DNA of 64,000 nt from CAVYTF01 sp963771435 (GCA_963771435.1 CAVYTF010000006.1:1-64000); one strand, 5' to 3'; shown: positions 52,753 to 62,023, counted from the stretch's first letter. A program made the numbers and translations. The notes: generated by a model not told the origin, from the sequence alone.

Positions 52753-53139
52753 AATGACATTTGTTTTATAGTGATTAAATAAACGAAATAAGAGGGGGTT
52801 AGGTTTGAGAAGCAAAGTAAAAAGGGAAAAATAAAAAGGGGAAAAGTTGATGGGGGGAATAAAAAGCTGTTTTAAGACGTGATTCAATCATTTCCTTTAG
52901 CTTTTGATTGAATAGGTAAGGCAATTCAATCATTTCCTTTAGCTTTTGATTGAATAGGTAAGGCAATTCAATCATTTCCTTTAGCTTTTGATTGAATAGG
53001 TAAGGCGATTCAATCATTTCCTTTAGCTTTTGATTGAATAGGTAAGGCAATTCAATCATTTGCTTTAGCTTTTGATTGAATAGGTAAGGCGGCTGTATGT
53101 CTTCTGCCAGATGTCAGGTAATATCTTGACCTTCGTACT
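52753..53139. other. Intergenic region occupied by a 42-bp array
   Basis: About 390 bp between the divergent TPR and acetyltransferase genes. Besides the array (52882-53091) nothing was recognised; promoters for both genes must flank it. Confidence 0.5.
52882..53091. repeat. Tandem array, exact 42-bp period, 5 nearly identical units
   Basis: Units start at 52882, 52924, 52966, 53008 and 53050. Each has the inverted repeat ATTCAATCA (bases 1-9) / TGATTGAAT (24-32), with a pyrimidine-rich 14-base loop containing TTTCCTTTAG, then the spacer AGGTAAGGC. Only a few bases differ between copies. On the minus strand one frame is open through the array (52799-53059), encoding MIELPYLFNQKLKE repeats. 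42 = 2 x 21, the period shared with the arrays at 11406, 28191 and 35053. Confidence 0.9.
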
Positions 53140-53604
53140 ATGAACTTGGGATTCGAAATAAAACGCTTAAGTCAACAAGATGTTGATGCTTTCTATAAAC
53201 TCATCAAGCTTTTTCATGAAGTTTTTGAAACAAAAGTAACATCTGAAGTTGATGAAGCTTATCTAACAGGGCTATTAGAAAAACCTTCCTTTGTTGTATT
53301 TGCTGCTATTATAGATAGCCAAATAGTTGGCGGCCTCACAGGATATGAACTGCCTATGTATTACACTGAAGGCTCCGAAATGTTTATTTATGATATTGCC
53401 ATAAAACCTGCCTTTCAAAGAAAAGGGCTGGGAAAACAATTGCTTGCGATCCTAAAAGAATATTGCCTTGAGAATGGAATAAACACAATGTTTGTTCAGG
53501 CACATGAAGCAGATGCAGAAGCGGTGGAATTCTATCATTCTACAGGTGGGCAGGGTGAAAAAGTTATCCAGTTCAGCTATGGTTTAGAAAAAGACAAAGA
53601 ATAG
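53140..53604 (+). CDS. AAC(3)-I-like GNAT acetyltransferase
   Basis: 154 residues. Sequence order matches the aminoglycoside 3-N-acetyltransferase type I group: FYKLIKLFHEVFETKV, AYLTGLLEKPSFVVFAAII, GGLTGYELPMYYTEGSEMFI, YDIAIKPAFQRKGLGKQLLA (acetyl-CoA loop QRKGLGK) and FVQAHEADAEAVEFYHSTGG. Genes like this in environmental Bacteroidota are often called AAC(3)-I but resistance is unproven. It sits between the TPR and DUF4331 genes, on the opposite strand, beside the 42-bp array. Confidence 0.85.
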   Translation: MNLGFEIKRLSQQDVDAFYKLIKLFHEVFETKVTSEVDEAYLTGLLEKPSFVVFAAIIDSQIVGGLTGYELPMYYTEGSEMFIYDIAIKPAFQRKGLGKQLLAILKEYCLENGINTMFVQAHEADAEAVEFYHSTGGQGEKVIQFSYGLEKDKE

Positions 53605-53633
53605 ACGCCGGATGTGCTCAATATAAGCGCATA

Positions 53634-53663
53634 AAAAAATCCCGCTTTAAAGCGGGATTTTTA
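53634..53663. terminator. Bidirectional terminator
   Basis: Perfect hairpin AAATCCCGCTTT / AAAGCGGGATTT, with A-run before and T-run after, between the convergent acetyltransferase and DUF4331 genes. Confidence 0.9.
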
Positions 53664-53688
53664 TTTAACCCAAATAAACAAAAGCCGC

Positions 53689-55788
53689 TTATTGTTTTTC
53701 TATACGAATAGATTGTTGTACTTGTCCGTTCACTATCAGGTTGGCGAAATAGATACCGCTTGACAGCCTGGTGTTACCGATAGGCAAAGTATAAATGCCA
53801 GCAGGCTGGTTTTTATTTACCAGCGTCTGCACGGCCTTGCCTGATTCATCATACACCGTAATATTTACGTTTGATGCATTATCAACCTTATATCTCATTA
53901 CGCTGCTTGATGTGAAAGGATTAGGATAAATGGCCGCAAAATTTGAAGGTGCGCCAAGGTCTAATTTTTGTTCAGTCACAGGTTGTGGCTGGTTAATATT
54001 TGCACCGCCAACCTTTGTTGCAGTTTTAATAGGAGACACTGTGCAACTGCACACATGCGTTCCTTCCCATGGTAATTGTTCATAAGGGAAATGGTCGCGG
54101 AAAGTAGTGTCGTTCCCGTCAATACCTGTGCTGTAAGTTAATACATTCACGAGGTCTTGTGTAACAGGGCTTTGGCCCGGCACATAATCATCATACCACA
54201 AACCAATAGCAGCCAATACCACGCCACTCACAGCCTGCAATTCAATACGGGTAACATCATCTTCCAGCCTTCTTCCGTTAGGGAAACCGTCCATGTTAGG
54301 GATGAACTGGAGCGTGTCGCTTCCTGCATAAGCCGGATCGGTCAATCCAAGCACTGCTGCATAAACAAGCCCTTCTGAGCTAAAGTTCGGGTCATTTCTT
54401 TGTGTTGGAGGAACAGCCATATTCAAACGAAGCATATCACCACCAGTAGGCAAAAAGTTATTGATAAAAGGCTTGCCTACTGCAAGAGGATTACCATTTT
54501 TGCCTGTTGCCAGTTGATAAGGCGCTTCATTAGGAACGCCTGTATTAAATATAGGCCAAATATCTACAGAGCGTGGTTCACCTGCAGCAGGTAACAGCAA
54601 ACCGCCAAAAGCGCTTTCTGCAAGTGCAGTACCGTTAAGCGCCGCATTTCCTTTTAAACCATACAATCCATCCTGCCCGTTGTTAAAACCAAACGAGCCT
54701 AAAGAATTGCGTTGGATACGAAGCAAAGAGAACGCAGGCACAGCGCCGGCAAACTCTGTAGTATCCATATACAAAGCCAGTTCAGGATTGTAAAAATAAT
54801 TACCGAAAGTAGAGATATGAGCGAGGTCTTCGTATGGAGTAAGTGAATTCCAGTAATCTTTTACGCCGATAGGATTTACTGCTTCGTTGGTCAATGGCAT
54901 TCCAAGTCTTGAAACCTGTACCCATCTTCCAAAACCGCTTTTAGTGCCGTTGCCGTTTAAAACCGAAATGCTTTGCCTGCTTGCAGAAGCCCAAACACCA
55001 ATAACAAAGTTAGGATCAAGAATGCTCGTTGCTTTTCTAACAGGCAGATGATCTTTTTGCAGTGTAGAAATATCTACCTGTAAGGCAATAGTGGAAACAT
55101 TCAGGCATTTTAAGCCATCCTGTGGAACGCCGCCATCTTTATATCCCTGGCGAGGCGCATCGCCCAGGTCAAATATGCCGCCCAGGTCAACAAAGAAAGG
55201 ATCGTCAACCGGCCCGCAAAATACTTTTTCTCCGCTGCTTGCTTCAGCAACAGCTTCTTCGGATAATTGTTTGTAGCTTTTTGCTCCCAAGCCTACAGAG
55301 CTTTCAATAGACCTGTATCCAATGTTTGGAGGAGGCACAACGCCATTACTAACAACCGTACTGAAAGACGATCCGCCATCAATACTTTTTTCCATAGTAT
55401 AGGTGGTCTTCAGGTTTTGTTTGCCCAGCCTGATGTTAAAGAAAGTAGTTGGGTCTTCATTTGTTTTGCTAAATGTGAACCGGTAAATGATGTCATCTCC
55501 CGTAGTAGTCATATTATTCTTGATGTGAATTTCATAACGCACATTTTCACCAAAAGAATAATAGTTAGGGCCACCGAAAGGCAACTGGAAAGGAACATAA
55601 TTCGCAATGATGCAAATTTTGTTCGGGTTTTCCGGGCTGCGGAATGCATAAACATCCGTATTGTCTGCCAGCGGATCATTGGCGATCATCGGGGCCTCTC
55701 TGTGGCTTGATGACATGAGCACAGCCGCAGTAACGGCTAAACCCATAAAAGGCAAAATGCTTTTTTTGAGAATCAAATTTAGTTTCAT
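53689..55788 (-). CDS. DUF4331 family secreted protein with T9SS domain
   Basis: 699 residues. Signal peptide (LPFMGLAVTAAVLMSSS), then the DUF4331 hallmark SSHREAPMIANDPLADNTDV, YAFRSPENPNKICIIANYVP, RYEIHIKN and a long beta-rich body with DGFPNGRRLEDDVTRIELQA. C-terminal type A T9SS domain: YPNPFTSSSVMRYKV, ITVYDESGKAVQTLVNKNQP and LSSGIYFANLIVNG. Function of DUF4331 is unknown; it is found with peroxidase/metal-linked loci. Exported by T9SS. Strand and position group it with TPR and HupE genes beyond the inserted acetyltransferase. Confidence 0.9.
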   Translation of the reverse strand: MKLNLILKKSILPFMGLAVTAAVLMSSSHREAPMIANDPLADNTDVYAFRSPENPNKICIIANYVPFQLPFGGPNYYSFGENVRYEIHIKNNMTTTGDDIIYRFTFSKTNEDPTTFFNIRLGKQNLKTTYTMEKSIDGGSSFSTVVSNGVVPPPNIGYRSIESSVGLGAKSYKQLSEEAVAEASSGEKVFCGPVDDPFFVDLGGIFDLGDAPRQGYKDGGVPQDGLKCLNVSTIALQVDISTLQKDHLPVRKATSILDPNFVIGVWASASRQSISVLNGNGTKSGFGRWVQVSRLGMPLTNEAVNPIGVKDYWNSLTPYEDLAHISTFGNYFYNPELALYMDTTEFAGAVPAFSLLRIQRNSLGSFGFNNGQDGLYGLKGNAALNGTALAESAFGGLLLPAAGEPRSVDIWPIFNTGVPNEAPYQLATGKNGNPLAVGKPFINNFLPTGGDMLRLNMAVPPTQRNDPNFSSEGLVYAAVLGLTDPAYAGSDTLQFIPNMDGFPNGRRLEDDVTRIELQAVSGVVLAAIGLWYDDYVPGQSPVTQDLVNVLTYSTGIDGNDTTFRDHFPYEQLPWEGTHVCSCTVSPIKTATKVGGANINQPQPVTEQKLDLGAPSNFAAIYPNPFTSSSVMRYKVDNASNVNITVYDESGKAVQTLVNKNQPAGIYTLPIGNTRLSSGIYFANLIVNGQVQQSIRIEKQ

Positions 55789-56079
55789 AGAAATTTTGTT
55801 TTATAATTTTTCGAAAATGATTTTACGGTGATAGGTCAGTTTTCTATAATGGCCATGGCACTATCAGTTACGCAGTAATGTTAAAGCTGGTTTTACTTTC
55901 TTAAAATATTCTTAAAACTCTTTAAGATTTTTTTGCGTAAGTATTTTGATCACTTAAGCGTATAGACTTGTATTAGAAATGGTTTCCTAAGGAAAGAATA
56001 TGATAAGGTCGCCTTTCTTAATTAGATTTAGCTTAGTACTCTAAAACAAAACAGTTTTCTCTGGAGTATAATTGAACCA

Positions 56080-56448
56080 ATGAAGTTTACGATAGCATAT
56101 TACCTCTGTTTGATTTATACAACTGTCATGTTTCAGCCATTGATCCCATTGGTTGAAGATGCGTTTGCTCACACTTTTGCAGAAGCCTATCACATTGCTA
56201 CAGTACATGCTAAGTATGGCAACAACCACCTTGAAAAAGATTTGGCAACAACCAGCGAAGGAGCAAACAAAAACCAAACTTCGCTTAAACAGGATGAGGT
56301 TTTTGCTGTTCACATCTCTGCTCAGCAAATTGATAAAGAATTCATCGCCTCTTCATTTAAGAGGTCATACCTTAATTCTAATGCAGCCAAATTACCTGGA
56401 TCCTTCATGCAGGTTTTAGCTCCCCCTCCCAAAGAGCTCCTCAGTTAA
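56080..56448 (+). CDS. Small hypothetical protein preceding a TonB receptor
   Basis: 122 residues. N-terminal hydrophobic segment (IAYYLCLIYTTVMFQPLIPL), then HTFAEAYHIATVHAKYGNNH, a stretch with four His, and later AVHISAQQIDKEFIASSFKR and a Pro-rich end. Short genes of this form stand directly before TonB receptors in many Bacteroidota, with a histidine-rich periplasmic part; metal binding is a reasonable guess. Same strand as the receptor, 128 bp upstream. Name and reaction unknown. Confidence 0.7.
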   Translation: MKFTIAYYLCLIYTTVMFQPLIPLVEDAFAHTFAEAYHIATVHAKYGNNHLEKDLATTSEGANKNQTSLKQDEVFAVHISAQQIDKEFIASSFKRSYLNSNAAKLPGSFMQVLAPPPKELLS

Positions 56449-56576
56449 GTCTTACAAATTCTCCACAGGTTAGTGCCCTTTTCAAATCATTGTATTTATT
56501 TTTTTAATGCAATTGGTGATGATGGATTTATGCCTGTTCTTGCTAATTGAATATTTATTGTTACTAAAACCTATTT

Positions 56577-58865
56577 ATGAAGAAATTTATAATTGCGCTA
56601 CCAGCTTTTATCATACAATTGATCACTTTAACTGCCTTCTCTCAAAACATCATTAAAGGAAAGGTAGAAGATGCTAAAACAAAAGAAGCTCTTGAACTTG
56701 CTGTTGTTACTGATACAAAGACCCAAAATAACATATTAACCAACAGGGAAGGGGATTTTATCCTGAAAAACATTTCTGAAAGTGATTCAATCAGAATAAC
56801 ATTTATAGGCTATGCATCTAAAACTATTATTGCCGGTGATCAAAAGCAACCCTTGATTATTGATCTGTTGAAAGGCACAATGGAACTATCAGAGGTGATC
56901 ATCACTACCCATCAGAACAACCTAACCACCTCTCGTTTGCTTTCAGCCATTGACCTTAACCTGCAGCCTGTAAAGTCTGCACAGGATCTAATGCGGCTTG
57001 TACCCGGCTTATTCATTGCGCAACATCAGGGAGGCGGCAAGGCAGAGCAAATATTTCTCCGTGGCTTTGATGCTGACCATGGCACTGATGTGAATGTAAG
57101 CATTGATGGCTTGCCTGTAAATTTAGTATCGCAGGCACACGGGCAGGGCTATGCAGATTTACACTTTGTAATCCCGGAAACCATTGCAGGCTACGATTTT
57201 GGCAAAGGGCCTTATTACACAGGCAAAGGAGATTTTTGCACTGCAGGCTATGTAGCATACAATACCAAAAATGTACTGGATACGAATATGGTAAAAATAG
57301 AGGGTGGCATGTATAACACGATACGTGGTGTTGCAATGTTCAATTTGTTAAGCGAAAAAGCAAAAGAAAAAGGCCAGAGTGCTTATATAGCCGGTGAAGC
57401 ATTGTATTCCGATGGAGGGCCTTTTGATGTACCTGAACAGTTTAACCGCTTTAATATTTTTGGTAAATTTATTACCCCTATTGGCAGCAAAAGCAAACTG
57501 AACATTATTCTTTCTTCCATGACATCAAGATGGAAAGCTGCGGGGGAAATACCAAACCGCGCACAGGCGGAAGGCTATATAAAGGATGCATTTGGAAGCA
57601 TTGACAGTTTCCAGGGAGGGTATGTAACAAGGGCTAATGCAAACATCCGCCTTACTTCACAGCTTGGGAACAACACTACATTTGAAAACCAGGTGTTTTA
57701 TTCTCACTGCTATTTCAACCTTATAAGCAATTTTACTTTTTATTATGCAGATCCTGTAAATGGCGATGAATTCGGGCAGCACGAAAAAAGAGATTTATAC
57801 GGCTATAAAAGTACACTCACGCACCAGAACTTTTTTGCAAATGCAACACTCACTTCTTCAGTAAGTGCAGGCATAAGATATGACCACACAAACCCAAGCT
57901 GGTTATCACATACGTTTGAGGACAGCATACTTAATTTTATACAGCTCGGCATTGTGAAAGAAGCCGATGCATACTCATACATTGATGAAACGCTGGAAAG
58001 CGGTAAATGGCTCTTTAATGTAGGCGCAAGGTTTGATTATTTTAATTTTTATTATCTTAGTACAGCCCCTGCATCAGATACTGCTGCCATTTTTTATAAT
58101 GGCGTGAACCCTACCCAGGAAAAATCAATTGTTAGCCCTAAAATAAATATACAATACACGCTCAGCAGCAAAGTGCAGCTTTATGTAAAAACCGGAAAGG
58201 GCTTTCACTCGAACGATGCACGTGTAGTTATTGCTAACGAGGGGTACGAGATTTTGCCTGCTGCATACAGTGCCGACCTTGGCATGAACTGGAAACCTGC
58301 TCCAAGGCTATTTATCAATACTGCCTTGTGGTACCTGTACCTGCAGCAGGAGTTTACTTACGGTGCAGATTTTGGCAACGAAAGTGTGCAGCCTGGCGGG
58401 AAAACAGTGCGCAAAGGCGTTGATTTCTCCATGCGCTACCAAATCAATAACTGGTTGTACACCAACCTGAACTTAGACTATGCAAACCCAAAGTTTCTGG
58501 ATAGTGCCGCTGGGCATCAATACCTTCCGCTTGCGCCCACCTTTACCAGCACTGCAGGTTTATTTGTTAAGTTTAAGAATGGTTTCAACGGGGGCATTAG
58601 TTATAGGTACCTGCATGACAGGGCTGCAAACAATACTTATACACTTACTGCCAAAGGATATTTTATTACCGACCTTTCGGCTAATTATAGATTAAAGAAG
58701 TATGAAATTGGCCTTGGCATTGAAAACTTATTTAACCAGGCATGGAATGAAGCACAGTTTGAATATGTTTCTCAGCTAAAAGGCGAACCAGCGCCCATAG
58801 ATGAGGTGAGTAATACGCCCGGTGTTCCCTTTTTTGCAAGGCTGAAGTTGACCGTGTTCTTGTAA
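56577..58865 (+). CDS. TonB-dependent outer-membrane receptor
   Basis: 762 residues. Signal peptide (KKFIIALPAFIIQLITLTAFS), carboxypeptidase-regulatory-like domain (NIIKGKVEDAKTKEALELAV through SIRITFIGYASKTII, about 24-100), plug (ALMRLVPGLFIAQHQGGG-like segment QDLMRLVPGLFIAQHQG, GFDADHGTDVNVSIDG, QGYADLHFVIPETI) and a 22-strand barrel ending in RLKLTVFL. The plug has the family's FLRGFDADHGTDV pattern. Substrate unknown; the his-rich small protein upstream suggests a metal complex, and no SusD partner is present, so a glycan is less likely. Confidence 0.93.
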   Translation: MKKFIIALPAFIIQLITLTAFSQNIIKGKVEDAKTKEALELAVVTDTKTQNNILTNREGDFILKNISESDSIRITFIGYASKTIIAGDQKQPLIIDLLKGTMELSEVIITTHQNNLTTSRLLSAIDLNLQPVKSAQDLMRLVPGLFIAQHQGGGKAEQIFLRGFDADHGTDVNVSIDGLPVNLVSQAHGQGYADLHFVIPETIAGYDFGKGPYYTGKGDFCTAGYVAYNTKNVLDTNMVKIEGGMYNTIRGVAMFNLLSEKAKEKGQSAYIAGEALYSDGGPFDVPEQFNRFNIFGKFITPIGSKSKLNIILSSMTSRWKAAGEIPNRAQAEGYIKDAFGSIDSFQGGYVTRANANIRLTSQLGNNTTFENQVFYSHCYFNLISNFTFYYADPVNGDEFGQHEKRDLYGYKSTLTHQNFFANATLTSSVSAGIRYDHTNPSWLSHTFEDSILNFIQLGIVKEADAYSYIDETLESGKWLFNVGARFDYFNFYYLSTAPASDTAAIFYNGVNPTQEKSIVSPKINIQYTLSSKVQLYVKTGKGFHSNDARVVIANEGYEILPAAYSADLGMNWKPAPRLFINTALWYLYLQQEFTYGADFGNESVQPGGKTVRKGVDFSMRYQINNWLYTNLNLDYANPKFLDSAAGHQYLPLAPTFTSTAGLFVKFKNGFNGGISYRYLHDRAANNTYTLTAKGYFITDLSANYRLKKYEIGLGIENLFNQAWNEAQFEYVSQLKGEPAPIDEVSNTPGVPFFARLKLTVFL

Positions 58866-58950
58866 TGTACCAATCAGCAATAAACTTTTATTGCGGCTAT
58901 TTTACTGCTCACGCCTGTGGTATAAAACGCTTAAACCTCAAACAATAAAA

Positions 58951-58978
58951 AAGCGGGTCAGTTAAAAATGACCCGCTT
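58951..58978. terminator. Bidirectional terminator
   Basis: Stem AAGCGGGTCA (58951-58960) / TGACCCGCTT (58969-58978), 8-nt loop, preceded by an A-run. Separates the convergent TonB receptor and the T9SS adhesin. Confidence 0.85.
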
Positions 58979-59001
58979 GTATTTTTATAAATACTTCTTA
59001 T

Positions 59002-61824
59002 CTATTCCCCTTTTATCAGCTTAACAGTGTGTACTGTATTGCCCTGCATTATCTGCAGAATATACATACCTCTTGGGAAGTTAGACCCAAACTCATAAGA
59101 GCCGTCAACGCCGCCCCTTGCTTCATAAACCTTTACTCCCATCATGTTGGTCACCATAAGTACCACATCATCTTTACTGCTGCTTTCCATTTGCAGATGA
59201 AATGCTGATGGCGCAGGATTAGGCGATAGGTGTGCTGCAAATCCGGAACTTGCAACAACCTTATTATTAATAGCATGTGCTGGAGAACTTGCTGAACCTT
59301 CCCCCACAGCATTATTATTATTTGAACTGCCCAGTGGCTCTCCGCCGAAACAACTAACCGATGTTACAGTTGCTGAAGGTGTTGTATAAGTACAACTTGA
59401 GGCATCCATAACTGTTATAGTATAAGTTCCTGCAGGCACATAAAAATACCTTTCAGAACTTGGCACAAACGCTGCGCCGTTAAGGCTGTAAGTATAAGGC
59501 GAAGCGCCTCCCGATGGCACAGTATAAATAGTTGTGCCGCCACCGGTACATACCTGGATTTTGCCCATGATACCGGAGGATGTTAATCCATTTAATTTAA
59601 CTGTCAGCGGGCTTACAGCTTTACAACCTTGCATATCTTCTGCATCAACAATATAACTTCCATTTGCAAGATCGCTAAATACTGAACCAGGCTGGTAGCT
59701 TCCGCCACCATCATCGCTGTAACTGTAGCCGCCATAGCCGCCCGATGCATTTATTGTTATGCTGTTTCCGGCCTCACCACTGCATCCTGTCGCCCCTTGA
59801 GCGCTGAAAATTACAGGTGTTGAAGGCTGTGTTATCGTAATAGGGTCCGTAGTTGTGGAACAGCCACTATTATCTTCTACTGTAATGGTATAGGTTCCCG
59901 CCAAAGCTGTCACATTAAAATACCTGTTCGCGCTTGGCACAAAAGGGCCGTTATTAAGGCTGTAGCTGAATGGTCCGTTGCCTCCAAGTACATTCGTAGT
60001 GATTGTAACACTTCCACCATAACAAACCTGTGTGCTGTTCCCTGGAGTTGTTACAATAATTGAAGTTTGCGTTAAAGGTTTAAGCCCAACTCCGGGCGCT
60101 GTAACTGAGCAACCATAGACATCTTTTGCTGAATAGCTGTATTCACCTTCAGGCAAAGAGCTGAAAAGCGGATCAGGTGAAGTTATTACACTAAACGGCT
60201 GCACACTCACTAACTTATAAGTATACGGTGCCGTTCCGCCCGTTACTGTACCTGAAAGAGAACCCAGAGTAGCATTACAGTCAGGAGTAACCTGTGCCAA
60301 TGTTATGGCCAGCAATTCTACTGTCAAAGTGCCGTTCACGTAAGTGATAGTATAATTGCTTAACCCTGTCCCTGTAGCTGCGCTGGCAACAATAGGATAG
60401 GTGCCCGCTGCTGCCGCTGCTGCTGCCCCGGCGCTTGTAAGCGTTACGCTGCCTACTGCGTCGCTATTTAGCAAACCGGATGAAGTAAATTCATTACCGG
60501 TAAAGTTATAAGTAGCGCCAAAACACTTTGTTTCATTGTCTGCGGTTATCGTCAATGCTGCTGGAGTCACATTGCTTCTTCCAATTAATACATCTTTTGA
60601 ATAGGCCCCCTGGCTCGTACACACGATGGCAGCTGTATAAGTACCAACCGCATCAGTAGCTTTAAGGCGAACATACACAGGTGTATACGGTATAGTATCT
60701 TCCGCAGAGCCAACTACCACTGATTTGCCAAAGCCTGAACTTGCGTTCAGCGATAGCTCAAAGCCGGTAGGTGCCGTTACCGTAACCCCTGCATTTGTAT
60801 TAATACCGCCTACATTTAAAACCATATTAGAAGATGCAGTGCCATAAACAGTATTTATAGAATCTGGAGTTAATGGCATCAGCCTTATCCTTGCTTGTTC
60901 AGGTGCAAATGCAATGCCTTTAAAAGCATAATAATCCGGTGCGGTTGCAAGCGTCGTTGCTCCTGAAGAAGAACCCGCATCAACGATCGAAACAACTCTG
61001 TTATTAAATTTTTCACCCGTTGTAGCATAAATAATTGGCAGCAAAACGTTGGTAAAATCTACCGTTAAGCCTTTTGCACCTGCCATGTCGCCTGTGCTCA
61101 AGGTATAGGCTAAAGACCATGTTCCGCCTGTCCAGCCTGTTGCAGCGGTGAACGTGCCCGAGTAGATCCATTTTTGAATTCCGGCATTAGTTGCAGACGG
61201 GCCATTAGCAATATAACAGGTTGTTCCAAAAGGGTTGAAAACAAAAGCATAAGGATCTGAACCTTCGCCTGTATTAATAATATTCGTTATCGCTGGCGTA
61301 CCCGAAGTAGGAAAGGTGTCAGATAGGCCAACTTGGAAGATCCCGCTCACCTGGTTTGCTCCGGTTCCTGTGTCAATACTTGCAAAAAGGGTTGTGCTAA
61401 AAGCATAAAGAACACGCACATTATTTGTTGCCAGCACAGTCGCTGTTTTAATTCCCTTTGTCTTAGCTCCATGTGAATAAGCGATCCCCGTTGAGCCGCC
61501 TAACCAATAATTTCCGCCTCGGTTAAGCAAGGAACTGTAATTCCCGCCCGACAAAGCATCATAAGTTCCATTTGTTGTAAGGCTTCCGTTCGCAAGCGCT
61601 TTACCAACAGTTTCCTGCCTCAGTAGAACTGCTGCTGGTTGTACTTGTTGATATATTGGCGGCGCCGGTTGAATCGTTATAACCTGGCACAAGGATGAAT
61701 TGTTTACTACCTGATAAACTGATAAAACCGTCATTGGCAAAATAACTTTGCACAAGATTAAAAGGATACTTTGTAGGAATGCCCGTAGAACCAAAATAAG
61801 CAGTTGGTGTTTGGGGAGTTCCAT
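59002..61824 (-). CDS. Giant T9SS adhesin-like protein, main part (frameshifted N-terminus)
   Basis: 940 codons; the reading frame starts at 61824, but its first 75 or so residues are out of phase and not real. From about residue 76 the sense is NGTYDALSGGNYSSLLNRGG, then a beta-rich repeat region. It has an MBG domain (ITADNETKCFGATYNFTG), several SprB-type repeats (ITTNVLGGNGPFSYSLNNGP; ITINASGGYGGYSYSDDGGG), and a type A T9SS domain at the end (SPNPAPSAFHLQMES, VTNMMGVKVYEARGGVDG, FPRGMYILQIMQG). A large surface adhesin. The signal peptide is encoded in another frame upstream (61601-62023). Confidence 0.82.
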   Translation of the reverse strand: MELPKHQLLILVLRAFLQSILLILCKVILPMTVLSVYQVVNNSSLCQVITIQPAPPIYQQVQPAAVLLRQETVGKALANGSLTTNGTYDALSGGNYSSLLNRGGNYWLGGSTGIAYSHGAKTKGIKTATVLATNNVRVLYAFSTTLFASIDTGTGANQVSGIFQVGLSDTFPTSGTPAITNIINTGEGSDPYAFVFNPFGTTCYIANGPSATNAGIQKWIYSGTFTAATGWTGGTWSLAYTLSTGDMAGAKGLTVDFTNVLLPIIYATTGEKFNNRVVSIVDAGSSSGATTLATAPDYYAFKGIAFAPEQARIRLMPLTPDSINTVYGTASSNMVLNVGGINTNAGVTVTAPTGFELSLNASSGFGKSVVVGSAEDTIPYTPVYVRLKATDAVGTYTAAIVCTSQGAYSKDVLIGRSNVTPAALTITADNETKCFGATYNFTGNEFTSSGLLNSDAVGSVTLTSAGAAAAAAAGTYPIVASAATGTGLSNYTITYVNGTLTVELLAITLAQVTPDCNATLGSLSGTVTGGTAPYTYKLVSVQPFSVITSPDPLFSSLPEGEYSYSAKDVYGCSVTAPGVGLKPLTQTSIIVTTPGNSTQVCYGGSVTITTNVLGGNGPFSYSLNNGPFVPSANRYFNVTALAGTYTITVEDNSGCSTTTDPITITQPSTPVIFSAQGATGCSGEAGNSITINASGGYGGYSYSDDGGGSYQPGSVFSDLANGSYIVDAEDMQGCKAVSPLTVKLNGLTSSGIMGKIQVCTGGGTTIYTVPSGGASPYTYSLNGAAFVPSSERYFYVPAGTYTITVMDASSCTYTTPSATVTSVSCFGGEPLGSSNNNNAVGEGSASSPAHAINNKVVASSGFAAHLSPNPAPSAFHLQMESSSKDDVVLMVTNMMGVKVYEARGGVDGSYEFGSNFPRGMYILQIMQGNTVHTVKLIKGE

Positions 61825-62023
61825 TTGGAGAGAATTGCAAAATTCTCACCTGGCTTGCAGATAAAGTGTCAGTTGATAAACCATTTCCCACTTCGTCCAC
61901 TGCTAAGTTCCCGGATACAAACTGGCCAAATCCACGCTGGCTGAACGTTAGGCTAAAAATAGAAAAACACACAAGCAGGATATTTACTCTGTATGGTTTA
62001 AAAAAGTGTAACAAAATTTTCAT
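61601..62023 (-). CDS. N-terminal part of the T9SS adhesin, out of frame with the rest
   Basis: 140 codons: signal peptide (RVNILLVCFSIFSLTFSQRG), then FVSGNLAVDEVGNGLSTDTL, VRILQFSPNGTPQTPTAYFG and SGSKQFILVPGYNDSTGAAN, followed by a Ser/Thr stretch and a stop at 61601. The sense resumes in the frame of 59002-61824 at about QETVGKALANGSLTTNGTYD, so a single-base indel near 61605-61625 separates a signal-bearing start from the body. Either a pseudogene, a phase-variable gene or a sequence error. Confidence 0.75.
   Translation of the reverse strand: MKILLHFFKPYRVNILLVCFSIFSLTFSQRGFGQFVSGNLAVDEVGNGLSTDTLSASQVRILQFSPNGTPQTPTAYFGSTGIPTKYPFNLVQSYFANDGFISLSGSKQFILVPGYNDSTGAANISTSTTSSSSTEAGNCW

Noticed and set aside
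52799..53059. 86-codon frame with MIELPYLFNQKLKE repeats as a gene
   Set aside because: The frame follows from the 42-bp repeat; there is no evidence that it is translated. Kept as a repeat.
11406..53091. CRISPR arrays
   Set aside because: The tandem arrays have no unique spacers between repeats and no cas genes are present.
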